Assembly (NCBI RefSeq): GCF_947507565.1
Contig: NC_089182.1
Span: 2,108,001 to 2,172,000, forward strand
Origin: Oscarella lobularis
Taxonomy: Eukaryota > Porifera > Homoscleromorpha > Homosclerophorida > Oscarellidae
DNA: 64,000 nt
Reading direction: 5' to 3'
This document shows positions 39,231 through 49,102 of the stretch, in pieces. The notes below the pieces were generated by a model that did no database searches, was not told the origin of the DNA, and saw only the letters and a list, made by a program, of their open reading frames with translations. The translations under genes and the position numbers were made by a program. Position 1 is the first letter of the stretch, and each line of letters begins with the position of its first letter.

Positions 39231-39373
39231 TTCCTTGATCGTGTGATAGTAGATCGGAAACTGCAAAATGACGAGTGAGTGGGCAAAAGGTAAGACGTGA
39301 AATTCCTACTGCTCGAGTACGCAAGAACCCGTACAACTCCCCCGCTGCAAATTAACCCCCCGGAACAATATAA

Positions 39374-41266
39374 CTATTCAACGGGAAGTGCAATGCGGGA
39401 ATCGTAGGCCCCACCGCGGTACAATTTCCACCGTCGCGGAACGTCAAACCCGCTCAACTCAAAGTTATCGTCGTCCGCTCCCGAAAGAGCCAACTGAACG
39501 GCATGCCCAACACCGAACCGATAAGAAACGGGCTCCATTTCAAACTCGACCGCCTCGACGCCCGACACCGGTCGCCAATCGGCGCGCTTAAACGATCGCC
39601 GACACGCGGACGCCGACGAATCGTCGCATCGATGCGAAACTCTTAACCGACCTTCGCTCACATACCTAACGGTCCCATTATGCGGATCGACGTCTTCGAG
39701 ATAGCCAAAGACGACGAGATCGGTCGCATCGACCGCCTCGATAAAAACTCGCACGCGAACGACGCCGGTGATGACAATCGACGACGATAGCGGTCGCGAC
39801 GTGTAGACAAGCAAAGCCTTGTCTTGCTGAGCCCGATCCGGATACGTCACCGACTCCAAAAACACGTGCTGGACGAGATTCCATCGCGACACGTACCCGG
39901 AAGAAGACCGCACGTCGACGTCATAGACGTCTATCGCGACGTCGTCGGAAGACGATTCCGTGTGGAGGAGATGATGATCGGCTAGATAGTATGTCTTTGT
40001 TGCCGTGACGACCGAAGGTGGCCACCGATCGGTCGACTTCCATTTCTCCTCTCCCATGGTGAAATACTGTATTGGCTTCTCCGAGCCGAAGCCCGACTCG
40101 TCTTTTCCTTTGAGATGGTAGTCGAAAAAGCGTCGCTCGTCCTGCGCGAAATCGTAGCACACGCGACTGTCTGCGCTGAAAGGCGACGAGTTCTTTCGTC
40201 CCCCGTGCGTCCACGGTCCAATTGTAACGCGCGTCTTTCCGCCAAGCAAGTCGAATGCGCGCAACGATCCTCGAACCGACGCCGTATCGAAATATCCAGC
40301 GTAGAAATACACGGCGGCACCGTTGCTACGGACTCGTTCCAAGACGCTGTCATTGACGGCAAGTGCATCGGACGTCAAACCGGTGTCTGCGATCACGTCA
40401 TCGCGATATCGAACTTCGTTAAAAACAGCCGAAGAATTCCAATTTTTCATGTGGTCGCGTCGAACGTCGTCCATGGCTATCCCATTCATCGGCATGACGC
40501 CATCGAATAGGAGCCGAGTCAAATGAGTCCACCAAGGAATCATACGCACGCCTTCGAGAGGAACATTGGTCTCAAGCGAAATCGTCACGTGACGATAGTC
40601 GCGTGCAAATCCAATGCAGGGCACGCCGCCGGGAAGCGCAACGTCGTCGTATATGTCAAGCGGACTGAATTCGGTCGCGACGGCCTTGACGCGATCGGTC
40701 GCGGCGGCCAAGTGCAAGCCGACCATGCCGTCGTAGCTGATGCCGCCCGTGCCGACGTTTCCGTCGCACCACGGCTGGGCGAGCGTCCACTCGACGACAT
40801 CGCGATAGTCGGCGATTTCGCGCGGCGAGAAGTCGACCGGTCGCGTTCCGCGCGATGCGCCTGTGCCGCGCACGTCGATCGTGACGACGACGTAGCCGTG
40901 CGGTATTAGAGTCGCGACGAGACGACGCGAGCGCGTGTTGACTTGATTGCCGAAGAAGAGGGTAAACGGCCAACGTACTTTGAACGCGCGATTGTAGCGC
41001 GTGAAGTGAATGATCGTTGGAAGGGGCGTTGACCGGGCGGGATTCCACCACGCCGGGACGTAGACGTCGGCGGCGAGCGCCGTTCCGTCTGACGTGACGA
41101 TTGCGTGAGGGTGGAAAGTGTAGGAAGAGTCGTTCGGGGTTCGCGAGCTGGCGAACGAACGCCACGCTTTATCCGATGACGGGCATGAGGTGGGGGTGAG
41201 ATTCCACCAGGCGATGGCGATTCCTACGCCCAGAGCGATCGTGGCGATCGCGATCGTGGAGGTCAT
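39374..41266 (-). CDS. CocE/NonD-family alpha/beta hydrolase, intronless, membrane-anchored
   Basis: A 630-residue single-exon ORF of the X-Pro dipeptidyl-peptidase/CocE (S15-like) family. An N-terminal hydrophobic anchor (about residues 3-22) is followed by the alpha/beta-hydrolase domain. The nucleophile Ser sits in GGISYDGMVG, after VVTIDVRGTGASRG and EWTLAQPWCDGNVGTG. The acid is probably the Asp in YAGYFDTAS and the base is the His in GPWTHGGRK. The C-terminal jelly-roll starts near LLVYTSRPL and contains VEFEMEPVSYRF. The family is mostly bacterial and acts on esters, amides or dipeptides; the substrate here is unknown. Absence of introns, with intron-rich neighbours on both sides, is compatible with retroposition or old transfer from bacteria. 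Codon use looks like the neighbours. Confidence 0.9.
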   Translation of the reverse strand: MTSTIAIATIALGVGIAIAWWNLTPTSCPSSDKAWRSFASSRTPNDSSYTFHPHAIVTSDGTALAADVYVPAWWNPARSTPLPTIIHFTRYNRAFKVRWPFTLFFGNQVNTRSRRLVATLIPHGYVVVTIDVRGTGASRGTRPVDFSPREIADYRDVVEWTLAQPWCDGNVGTGGISYDGMVGLHLAAATDRVKAVATEFSPLDIYDDVALPGGVPCIGFARDYRHVTISLETNVPLEGVRMIPWWTHLTRLLFDGVMPMNGIAMDDVRRDHMKNWNSSAVFNEVRYRDDVIADTGLTSDALAVNDSVLERVRSNGAAVYFYAGYFDTASVRGSLRAFDLLGGKTRVTIGPWTHGGRKNSSPFSADSRVCYDFAQDERRFFDYHLKGKDESGFGSEKPIQYFTMGEEKWKSTDRWPPSVVTATKTYYLADHHLLHTESSSDDVAIDVYDVDVRSSSGYVSRWNLVQHVFLESVTYPDRAQQDKALLVYTSRPLSSSIVITGVVRVRVFIEAVDATDLVVFGYLEDVDPHNGTVRYVSEGRLRVSHRCDDSSASACRRSFKRADWRPVSGVEAVEFEMEPVSYRFGVGHAVQLALSGADDDNFELSGFDVPRRWKLYRGGAYDSRIALPVE

Positions 41267-41387
41267 GTTGTGACGGTAGCGTGCGCTCAGTCGAATAGAC
41301 GCGTTTTTATTTGTGAGGAAAATATTTATCTGATAGATCCAGTATCAATTTTCTGCTTTAAATAGCTACCTGAAAGGTGGCGAAATG

Positions 41388-42902
41388 CTAATCTTTTTTG
41401 CTTTTTTCGTTTTCTCGTCTTAGACGTCTTCCCAATGTCAAAATCAATCGAATTCCCACGTAAAGGCAGACGCTGAAAAACAGCCAAACGTCTACATTCC
41501 ACGCAGCAAGAAACTGCAGATCAGCTCCATAGGGAATAATATTGTCACTGTCAGCAATCAAGACCAACTCTATCAAATCGGCACCACGTCCCACCCCACC
41601 AGACAAAACTCGAAGCCTGTCCATCTGCTCCAAATTCTCTTGCATTTCTTCTCGCCTTGCCAAAATCGTCACTAACCGATCACGTACGAAATCAAGAGAT
41701 ACATTCGTTTTATGCAACTGCAGCCCAAGTCCATACCGCTCAACGAGACACCCGTGCAGCAACTGATCACCGTAGTGCGGAACAACTAAAACAGGCACTC
41801 GACTCGTCATTGCCTCGCCAAGACTACGCGGACCGCCGTGAGTCACAAAGGCGACGGTGCTGCGATGCATGAGAACCATCTGCTGATTAACCCAGTTCTC
41901 GAGACGAACGTTATCGGCTCTTCCTAACATTTTCTCCAGGTCGGCTCTGTCTCGCGTGCTGACTAAAACGCGCGCGTTTTTGACTGAAGCCAAGGCGCCG
42001 CGTACGATTGCAGCAAGAACTTCGAAATAGGGTCTGACCAAGACACCGAAAGACACGTAAATAACTTTGTCATTCTTATCCAGCCACTCTCTCAATTCCA
42101 AATCCGTCGCCGCTGTCACGTCACTCGAACGAAAGACATCAACGGAAAAGCCAACATTGACAGTCGTCGCCGGAAATCGAACGGAACCGGGATACCGAAA
42201 CCCAGGAAACGAAAAATGAATGGCATAGCGATGGGGCGGACGTTGCATGAGGAGATGATTAAACGCGACGCCGCGACTCCACAGGACGCAAACCGACGTC
42301 ACAGCCGACGCGACGAAACGGAGCGCGCGTCCGAGCCGCTTGACGAACGACGTCGAATTGTCGAAATAGCCGTACAATTGAACGTCCTGCAAGAAGACGT
42401 CGTCGAGCGGCACGGCGGTGTGAAACTCGACGAGCGGCACGTCGCGTTTCGTCGCCGACGCGACGGCGTCCATCGGCGCGAAATAGTCGGCGACAATCAA
42501 GTCGAATTCGACGCTCGACAACAACTCGTCGAACGGGCCGCCGTGACGGTTCAATTGCTCGTTCGTGATTAGTCCGAATAGGTAAACCTGCTCGTATAAG
42601 GACGTGGCACGTGACATGTTTGTGAAGATGTTTTCGAGGCGACGCCGATCGTACGAGCCGAGCCCGTGCATTTTGAAGCCTTCGCGTTCGACCGTTCGAC
42701 GCGCGATTTCGTCGTCCGGCAGGGCGAACGATATCGACTCGTAGCCGCGTCGCTTGAGTTCGTTCGCCAAATCGAGCGAACCTTTGAGGTGCGAGAGGAC
42801 GGGTGAGGTCGTGAAAAGAATTCGCGCTTTTTGCGGATTGGATGTAGTGGTGCCGCTTCCGAAAGCAAAGTAGAAAATCGTCGCGTAGAATAGTCGGTGC
42901 AT
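41388..42902 (-). CDS. UDP-glycosyltransferase (UGT family 1), ER membrane type
   Basis: Transfers a sugar from a UDP-sugar to small lipophilic acceptors. I start at the ATG at 42902-42900 (MHRLFYATIFYFAFGSG), which gives a signal peptide and 504 residues. An upstream in-frame extension to 43124 is open but lacks coding character. The N-terminal acceptor domain starts ILFTTSPVLSHLKGSLDLANELKRRG. The donor domain carries VIYVSFGVLVRP, RLENWVNQQMVLMHRS and the UGT signature FVTHGGPRSLGEAMTSRVPV...GDQLLHG. A C-terminal hydrophobic segment (VWLFFSVCLYVGIRLILTLG) followed by RRLRRENEKSKKD fits the usual single anchor with a cytosolic basic tail. It is intronless, like its left neighbour. Sugar donor and acceptor cannot be predicted. 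Confidence 0.93.
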   Translation of the reverse strand: MHRLFYATIFYFAFGSGTTTSNPQKARILFTTSPVLSHLKGSLDLANELKRRGYESISFALPDDEIARRTVEREGFKMHGLGSYDRRRLENIFTNMSRATSLYEQVYLFGLITNEQLNRHGGPFDELLSSVEFDLIVADYFAPMDAVASATKRDVPLVEFHTAVPLDDVFLQDVQLYGYFDNSTSFVKRLGRALRFVASAVTSVCVLWSRGVAFNHLLMQRPPHRYAIHFSFPGFRYPGSVRFPATTVNVGFSVDVFRSSDVTAATDLELREWLDKNDKVIYVSFGVLVRPYFEVLAAIVRGALASVKNARVLVSTRDRADLEKMLGRADNVRLENWVNQQMVLMHRSTVAFVTHGGPRSLGEAMTSRVPVLVVPHYGDQLLHGCLVERYGLGLQLHKTNVSLDFVRDRLVTILARREEMQENLEQMDRLRVLSGGVGRGADLIELVLIADSDNIIPYGADLQFLAAWNVDVWLFFSVCLYVGIRLILTLGRRLRRENEKSKKD

Positions 42903-43010
42903 AGTGCATACAGCCGGAATGGACTCACTGGTTTGAACAGGTGGCTGGCTGCCTGGAATGAGTCTGGCAATGAGTCTGCTGGAATGTGAGCGGAGAACAT
43001 AGCGCACGTT

Positions 43011-44433
43011 ATGACCGGCTGGAACATGTTTCGATTCACTTTTGTGCGTGGCTTGAAAACGGGTGGCGCATGGAAAGCGATTCGCGCGGCGAAAGAGGCG
43101 AAAGTCGTCGGTGTGCACGTGCACCTCACGCCTGGTTTCTCGCCACGAGTAGCACCGCTTTTGTTAGGAGAACTGTTTGACGGCTTGCAGGCGAAGTTTG
43201 ATTCGCGTTTATACGTCAAAGCCTCGCAATTAAATCAGGCATACATACGATACTTGTCACCTTTCGTATGTCGACTGCTTCGCTCTTGCAGCTCTTAGAC
43301 AATTGCGAAACGACCGAGGACTTTGATCTGGCTGTCAAAGCCGTTCGAGGGTTAGAACATAACGCGCGCACTTTTGCAATTAATTAAACGTTTCCATCTG
43401 ATCTAGTTTTCGTAAGAGTCTTAGCAAGCCGAGAGAGAGCACCGGTTCTGTATTTGTACGAGCTTCGTGTCGAGTAGGAGCACCAGAAAAGGCTCTGGAA
43501 ATTATTCGAGATAAGGTCTATAAATTAGTTTAATTAAGCCCTGTATTTTGCTCGTAACTCGCAGCTTCTGTTTAGCTACAGTATGGAATCTTTCCAACGA
43601 GATCAGGTTTTAATATGATCATGAAGGAATTTTTGAAACTAAAAGACTATGATAGTAGGCAGAGACATTTGTAATTGGCAGAAATTCTAGCCTTTACGTC
43701 CTATTCAGATGCTATTAGGACTTTTGACCAGATGATAGAAAACGACGAAATAAAACCATCCGCTCAAAGCTATCACTTGGCTATCCAAGCACTTTGCATG
43801 AAGGTGTGAATGTGCAGGAGAAATTCATTTTGTTTTTTAACTTGTTTCTTTAGGAGACAACGGATGACTATAGGAGAGCTATTCAATTAGCAAAGAAATC
43901 GAGCAAGGACTCAATCAAACTCTTAGAACGAACGCATCACTGTCTAGCAGCTGCTGCCTGCAGACAAGTGAGATTTTTCAATTGAAACGTAAAAGCAAAC
44001 CAAGTTACATAATTAGGAAGATCCTGACACGTGCATAGAAATGATAGCTGGACTCTATACTCAAGTAAGAGGATTTTGCGCGCTGGTGTTTTTTTCTAGC
44101 TCTGTACTATGCAGGCAGCAGCTGGTCTTGAAATCAGAGCACTGACCGTGAAGGGCGACTATGAGAAAGCTATTCAAAAATTGGTAGATGTTTCAGTCAA
44201 TTTCAAGACTCCAGCAAAAACGGTGCGTGCGCAGTGCCTTAGTACTAAATTTTTATTTAAAAATGAACATTGACGTGTTGGTAGCTTGACGGTCTGATGA
44301 AAGCTGTTGAAGAGTCCGGAATTGATTCATTGAAAACGGCTCTTCACGTACGTCAAAGACAAACAGATGTACGCGTATTGGACAGTATGTGTTTTTTTAA
44401 GGAAGCTATCGAGTTGAAGAGTCAAAAGAATTA
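43011..44433 (+). CDS. MRP-S27-family mitochondrial PPR protein (mS27-like)
   Basis: Probable mitochondrial small-subunit ribosomal protein mS27 or its relative PTCD2, both PPR proteins of the MRP-S27 family. Exon 1 (ATG 43011, MTGWNMFRFTFVRGLKTGG) has a basic, amphipathic start that fits a mitochondrial presequence. Later small exons read LLDNCETTEDFDLAVKAVRG, FRKSLSKPRE, GAPEKALEIIRDK, LQYGIFPTRSGFNMIMKEF, DAIRTFDQMIENDEIKP, TTDDYRRAIQLAKK and KGDYEKAIQKLVD, ending IELKSQKN, stop 44431-44433. The DKLQYGIFP/FN block aligns better with mS27 than with PTCD2. About nine introns, most under 100 nt. The exon 1 donor is probably at 43216 (TTATAC/gtcaaa), not certain. It shares a 108-bp divergent promoter region with the UGT. 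Confidence 0.75.
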
Positions 44434-44805
44434 GCCTTTTCCTTGCTATAAACCCTGCTTATGCAACTGTGTACCATGTGTGCATTTATAGATCAGTGAG
44501 ATAAATAAATGAATGGGATTCTATCTGAAAGCCAGTTGCTTTTAGCCACAGACACGCAAACGGCCACATTTTCGCGGTGGACAAGAGGCTGTCCCGGATA
44601 GGAATTACGTAATCTCTTCCGAACGAGACACAGAGTGCAGGCGACGCCGGAAAAGTAGAATAAAACAAGCATAGTCTAGTGCAGTGCACTTTCTGTACCT
44701 ATTTTATCGGCGTTACTTGCCGTAATACGCCGTTTGCTACCTTATCCGGGCTATGATTAACGCACGTTGAGCGGTAAACTTTGCAGGAAAATCGCCTAAA
44801 AAGCA
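44434..44805. other. Intergenic, no gene seen
   Basis: This stretch runs from the mS27-like stop to the MIER start. Short minus-strand ORFs at 44486-44689 and 44737-45123 have no resemblance to known proteins, and the second overlaps MIER exons antisense. It should contain the MIER promoter. Confidence 0.55.
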
Positions 44806-47166
44806 ATGGCCAATCCTAATCGCCATCAGCGACAGGAGTCTCGTCGGCAATCGAATCAAGACTCGTTGGCAGGTAGCAAAAATTCTTTCGATAAATGAAG
44901 AAAAACGGTCCAGAGCTGTGGAAACGGACCGCAAATCATAGCAGACGCTCTTGACTTCGTAGTCGACGACGGAGACTTTGAATTGACAGCCGAAATGATG
45001 ATCCAAGACGAGCTCGACGACGAGACGAGCCTCCTCGAGGAGGAAGGAATGGAAAACGACGAAGCGGTGCAGGAAGAAGTTTCTGCATTGGAAAAAGTAG
45101 CAGAACGCCCGAAAAGCGTACAAGGAATAAGGGGGTGCTTGCAGGAGAGCGAAATGCCTTTGGAGGAATTATTGGCTATGTACGGAGGCGCAGCCAATCA
45201 GAATGCGGCGATAGAGGAACAAAAGGGAGCGGAGGAGGAGAAGGAGAAGGAGAAGGAAGACGAAAACGTTTCTGTTCGACTGATTACGGAGAACGGAAAC
45301 GATGACCGGGGGCCCAGGCGGGGTGGATGGATGACGAGTCAGTTGCTTGAGTCGGCAAGAGGAGGTGAGGTCCTAAAGCAGCCGAGTTTTAATGAGGATT
45401 CTAACTCGAGTCGTTTCTTACAGGCAGCGGCGACGTGGATAGAGAATCGTCGTCCGACGAAGAGTATGTGTCGCTCGATAAATGGAGAAAGGTATGGTAG
45501 GCGTGGATAAGTTGGACTCCGTTTCGTGTCTAAAGTGATTTATAAAGTGGCCCGCGGGAGGGGGAGGGGGGGGGGGGACAGGTCTTTTCGCTGTACGTAC
45601 TTACCCAATACTTTCTGCGCCGCTTTTGCACGTTGTTGAGTATCCCTCCTCCAACGCATTGTAAATGTGGTTCGCCTGCCGTTTCTGTTCCGTCGTTTGT
45701 TTTGCCTTTTAATTTCGATTTCTATCATCGTCGTCGTCACCGTCGCGCCAACTTTCCGTGTTTATTTTCTAGGAAATTCAAATCGGAGAGGAGTATCAGG
45801 CAGTCATACCCAACACGCCTGACACGACCTACGTAGAACCAGGTAGACACTACAGAGAGAGAGAGAACGCAACAGTACATTATAATAAGACCACATTACC
45901 TACGTAGTTTCTGCTATGAACGATAAGCTCCTTTGGGACGGAAACCGAGTCGATTCTAAAGAAGGTTTGCTCTTTATAAACTTTGCGAGCCACAATGACT
46001 ACTGCTAATTGAAGTCGATTCGTACCTGGCGTTGACCGTGTGGAACTCGCCGGACGAAAACGAGGGAATCGATGCGCTTCCTCTCGTTGCAGAGAACGGC
46101 GACAGCGAGAGTGTGAGTTCGATATGGTGACGACGCCGTCGCCTTTTTTCACTTGTCGCGTAAATGCAGGCCTTGTACTTGCTAAAAGAGTGTGACTACA
46201 ACGTGCATAAAGCGATACAGGCTGCTGTCGGTCGCGAATCGGTGGCGGGGTTGGAATCTTCGAGTTCGGGTTAGGCTATTCGCGAATTTTTTTGTCGTCG
46301 CGACAAAAGTCTTATCTTGCGGTATAGAAAAAGAGCCGTGGACGGAGGACGATTGTCGGTCGTTCGAAATTGGTTTGTCGTCTCTCTTTGGTAATCGATT
46401 GATTGAATTGTTGATAGGGATGCAATTGTACGGTAAAAACTTTCCGGCGATTCAAAAGAATAGGGTGGGTATACTTTGGCGAAATATTGCGACACTAATA
46501 ACTTGCCTTTTTGTTCCTTTCTTTCTTTCTTTCTTCTTCTTTTTTTGCTGCAGTTTCCAAATCGCACTGTCGGTGAAGTGATTCACTATTACTACCTGTG
46601 GAAAAAGACGGAGATGCATGATCTGTTCGCCCAACAACATTACCAAAATCGCGGCGGCAACGATTACATCAATCCTGGCCAATTGTAAGCAAACCAACCC
46701 GCAGATGCATTGTTTTATTTTCTACGTGGCCGCTTGCCATAGAGTCGGTCTCGAAAAGTACGGCGACGACGCGGATTTTGAGTCGAGTCGAGCGCCAAGT
46801 CCTCTCCCTTCCACCGCAATCGCCGCTGATCGCGGAGCAACGAAACCGCCGCCAGCACCAGCGACGACAACAACGGCACCGCCACCAGCATCGACGACGA
46901 CGACGACGACGACAGCGACAACGACGGCCCTTCCACAAAGTGAATACTGGCGAGTGACAATCGACGGGGGTCGCAAGCGGGGAGCAGAGAAAGACAGTCA
47001 GCACGCGAAACGACCGGCGGTGCTCGTGCCGTCGCCGCCGCCATCCGAACCTAATCTCGATCATCAAACCGTAGCGTCGCCGGTGACGACGACGGAGGCT
47101 CTGCTCGCATCGGAGGTCTTGCCCGAATCTTCCGACGACTCATTTCACGAAAGCAAACCGCACTAA
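44806..47166 (+). CDS. MIER: MIER-type nuclear co-repressor (ELM2-SANT)
   Basis: Chromatin protein that recruits class I HDACs through its ELM2 and SANT domains. ATG 44806 (MANPNRHQRQESRRQS); exon 1 ends at 44872 and exon 2 starts at 44945 (ALDFVVDDGDFELTAEM). An acidic N-terminus contains the family hallmark MPLEELLAMYGG (45152-45186). ELM2 is split: EIQIGEEYQAVIPNTPD (45772 on) and DSYLALTVWNSPDENEGIDALP (46015 on), then LYLLKECDYNVHKAIQA. SANT follows (EPWTEDDCRSFEIGLSSLFG, 46330 on; YGKNFPAIQKNR; RTVGEVIHYYYLWKKTEM, 46566 on). The C-terminal exon is Pro/Thr-rich, with an (ACG)n-coded Thr run at 46890-46925, a basic RKRGAEK patch and stop 47164-47166. MIER1/2/3 cannot be distinguished; an early animal probably has one gene. 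Confidence 0.93.
45566..45577. repeat. G-run in a MIER intron
   Basis: Twelve G within a longer G-rich tract (45557-45577). The run lies in an intron of MIER and is G on the transcript strand. Quadruplex potential is inferred only. Confidence 0.85.
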
Positions 47167-47312
47167 ATTGATTGATTGCCCAGTCCGACTAAACAGAGAC
47201 AAAAATTAGCAAATTTTCGGTCGTTAATTTCCGCTACCGCATGTTCAAACAAAAACACCTGACCGCATCATTTTGGAATTTTGGTAGGAGTAATTGGGTC
47301 CGATTGGCGGGT

Positions 47313-47348
47313 TTTCCACGTGGAGCACGTAGCCGCGACTGTATAAAA
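47313..47348 (+). promoter_or_regulatory. TATA promoter of secreted protein 1
   Basis: TTTCCACG (47313-47320), five bases, CACGTAGCC (47326-47334), seven bases, TATAAAA (47342-47348), then ATG at 47396. The same three elements with the same spacing occur before the paralogue at 49011-49046. An ATTGG (inverted CCAAT) sits at 47303-47307. Confidence 0.75.
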
Positions 47349-47395
47349 GCCGACCACTCTTAGGTGCTTTTTCATCCGACCTTGGCTTCTTGGCA

Positions 47396-48372
47396 ATGAA
47401 GTTTCTTCTGCTTTCTCTCTTTTTCGTTTGTTCGGCGTCGTCGTTCTCGATCGCCAATGAAGAGTCTGATGCGAAAAAGGACAAGCGAGACAGCGATACG
47501 TGCAAATCTGACGCAAAGGCACTCTCTACGAAGTTGTACGGGTTGGCCATGAAGATCCAAGACATTCAAAAGGCATATGTAAGAGAGGCTATAGTGTCGT
47601 GTTTCTACGGTATAGCTGTATTTCTTGTAGGCAGCGTTGCGTTTGCCTAACAGTGCTAGCTCATCTCTTCCCTTCGACATGAATGGCTGGTTGTTTTCCA
47701 TTGATCAAAAGTTCTATTCTACCTACGACATGCCGATGTTGGCGAACTGGGGCGCATGTTTTGCGTTTTCTGGGGTATACAAAACTTGCCTTTGCCACGT
47801 CCGCTTCTCTCTACATTTCTATTGCAGTCACCCGATGAAAGGACTCATTGGGATTACACCAATCTCAATAACTTTCCGCCCCATCTCCGAACAGTCATTT
47901 GCTCCGAGTACGATCAATGGGTGAACAAGAATGCCCCTCAGTTCACTGCCAATCTTACGAGCGTCTACACCGACTTGTTCGACAGACTGGACGATATGAA
48001 GGCTGTCGTAAGAGAGAAACATTAGAGAGAGGAACTCTTCGTATATTGTTTGCTAGATTGAAAATTGCAGCTTCGTCGTGTTTCGCAACAAACCCAATGA
48101 TTCGCAACAACTTCCCGGGTACCGATACAAATTGATGGTAAATGACGGTGTGCAATTCTGGATGTAAGTGGTCCTTGGACTATTTGCAACAGGTTCCCCA
48201 AGTAAAGGACGTCGCGCAAAATAGTTGGGGCATACTAGCAGACTTCTACATGGCCACCTATCGAGCCTACGTCAATTTTTTGGGCGTTTCCGGAGGATCC
48301 ACCGTGCCGCCTAACGACTGCTCGTACATCTTCGACCGTCCCATCGTCTCATCAGTTCAGGTTAAAATGTGA
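47396..48372 (+). CDS. Small secreted protein 1 (tandem pair, family unknown)
   Basis: I do not recognise the family. ATG 47396 gives signal peptide MKFLLLSLFFVCSASSFS, then an acidic/basic stretch with KKDKR that may be a processing site. Exons: 47396-47579; about 47632-47774 (ALRLPNS...ANWGACFAFSG); 47827-48009 (HWDYTNLNNFPPHLRTVICSEYD); about 48055-48135 (IENCSFVVFRNKP...LPGYRYKLM); 48195-48372 (VPQVKDVAQNSWGILADFY...CSYIFDR). Stop 48370-48372. Paired cysteines (CKSDA, WGAC, VICSEY, IENCSF, NDCSY) and long predicted helices suggest a compact disulfide-bonded helical protein. Intron positions and phases match the downstream paralogue. Role unknown; secretion is inferred from the signal peptide. 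Confidence 0.75.
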
Positions 48373-49010
48373 CTGTGAAAGCAAACGAAGACACGATCTT
48401 CGCTTGCTATACTTCTTGTCTCTTCTCTACGTTTCACTTCTTCGTCGCTTCTTGTTTTTTCTTTTCTTCGTTTGTCTGTCAATAAAGCAATGCTGAAAGT
48501 TACCTTACCCTTACCGTTCATTCCACTCCTGTAGATATATATAGTCCGGCGATGTTCGAGCTAGTGTTGCTGCCCAAAGAAAAGCGGAGAAAGCGCCAAG
48601 TGCCGCTCGGACGCCGGATCTAGGAGGATATCTAAATTAATTATGTTAACGGCGGGGACGGCGGGGACGGCGGGGACGGCGGGGACGGCGGGAACAACTT
48701 GCAACAAGCCACTGCCGCCGGAAAAAGCGTCCGGCGACAAAGCCAACATGTCGTTAATTCAACTATTAGGAGATAACGTCGGGGAGAGCCAAGCGGCATT
48801 TAGAGATTGCGCTCGGTCTTCGTCTAAATTTAAACTCAGCAGTCGCGGCTCCGTGCCACTTTCTCGCCCTGATATAAAAAGAAAGAGCGCGTTCTTTGCC
48901 AATTTGAGGTCGTTCGCATAGGAGAATCGATAGCGTCTGCGCGTCGATACAGTCGGAGAATAAGTCATGGGCGACGGAGGGGGTTCTCTGCTATTCGCCA
49001 CGTCGTCCAA
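48373..49010. other. Spacer between the tandem secreted genes, with a GC-rich minisatellite
   Basis: A GGGGACGGC tandem (about five units) lies at 48652-48694. It falls inside an ORF (48643-48921) whose tail reads ANMSLIQLLGDNVGESQ and RPDIKRKSAFFANLRSF. That could be a real small protein, but I find no family or splice support. The 3' UTR of secreted protein 1, with AATAAA at about 48481-48486, also lies here. Confidence 0.4.
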
Positions 49011-49046
49011 TTTCCACGGCAGACACGTAGCCAACTTACTATATAA
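49011..49046 (+). promoter_or_regulatory. TATA promoter of secreted protein 2
   Basis: TTTCCACG (49011-49018), five bases, CACGTAGCC (49024-49032), seven bases, TATATAA (49040-49046), ATG at 49103. Element order and spacing are identical to the promoter of secreted protein 1. A CCAAT lies just upstream, at 49007-49011. Confidence 0.75.
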
Positions 49047-49102
49047 CCCGGAAAGAGACTCCCCAATTTATCAAGTTTTGTTGAACTCTCGCTGCTTGAG
49101 AC

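Noticed and set aside
40115-40909. Plus-strand ORFs across the hydrolase gene (40115-40510, 40523-40909)
   Set aside because: Antisense shadows of a single long coding exon; Arg/Val-rich, no family resemblance.
42216-42572. Plus-strand ORF over the UGT gene
   Set aside because: Antisense shadow with Arg-rich composition; the minus strand encodes the full UGT signature.
46669-47067. Minus-strand ORFs opposite the MIER C-terminal exon
   Set aside because: They are complements of the Thr/Pro-coding repeats (Val/Cys/Arg-rich); the plus strand continues the MIER frame to its stop.
48567-49034. Minus-strand ORFs between the two secreted genes
   Set aside because: They include the complement of the GGGGACGGC minisatellite and of the conserved TATA promoter region; no family resemblance or splice signals.
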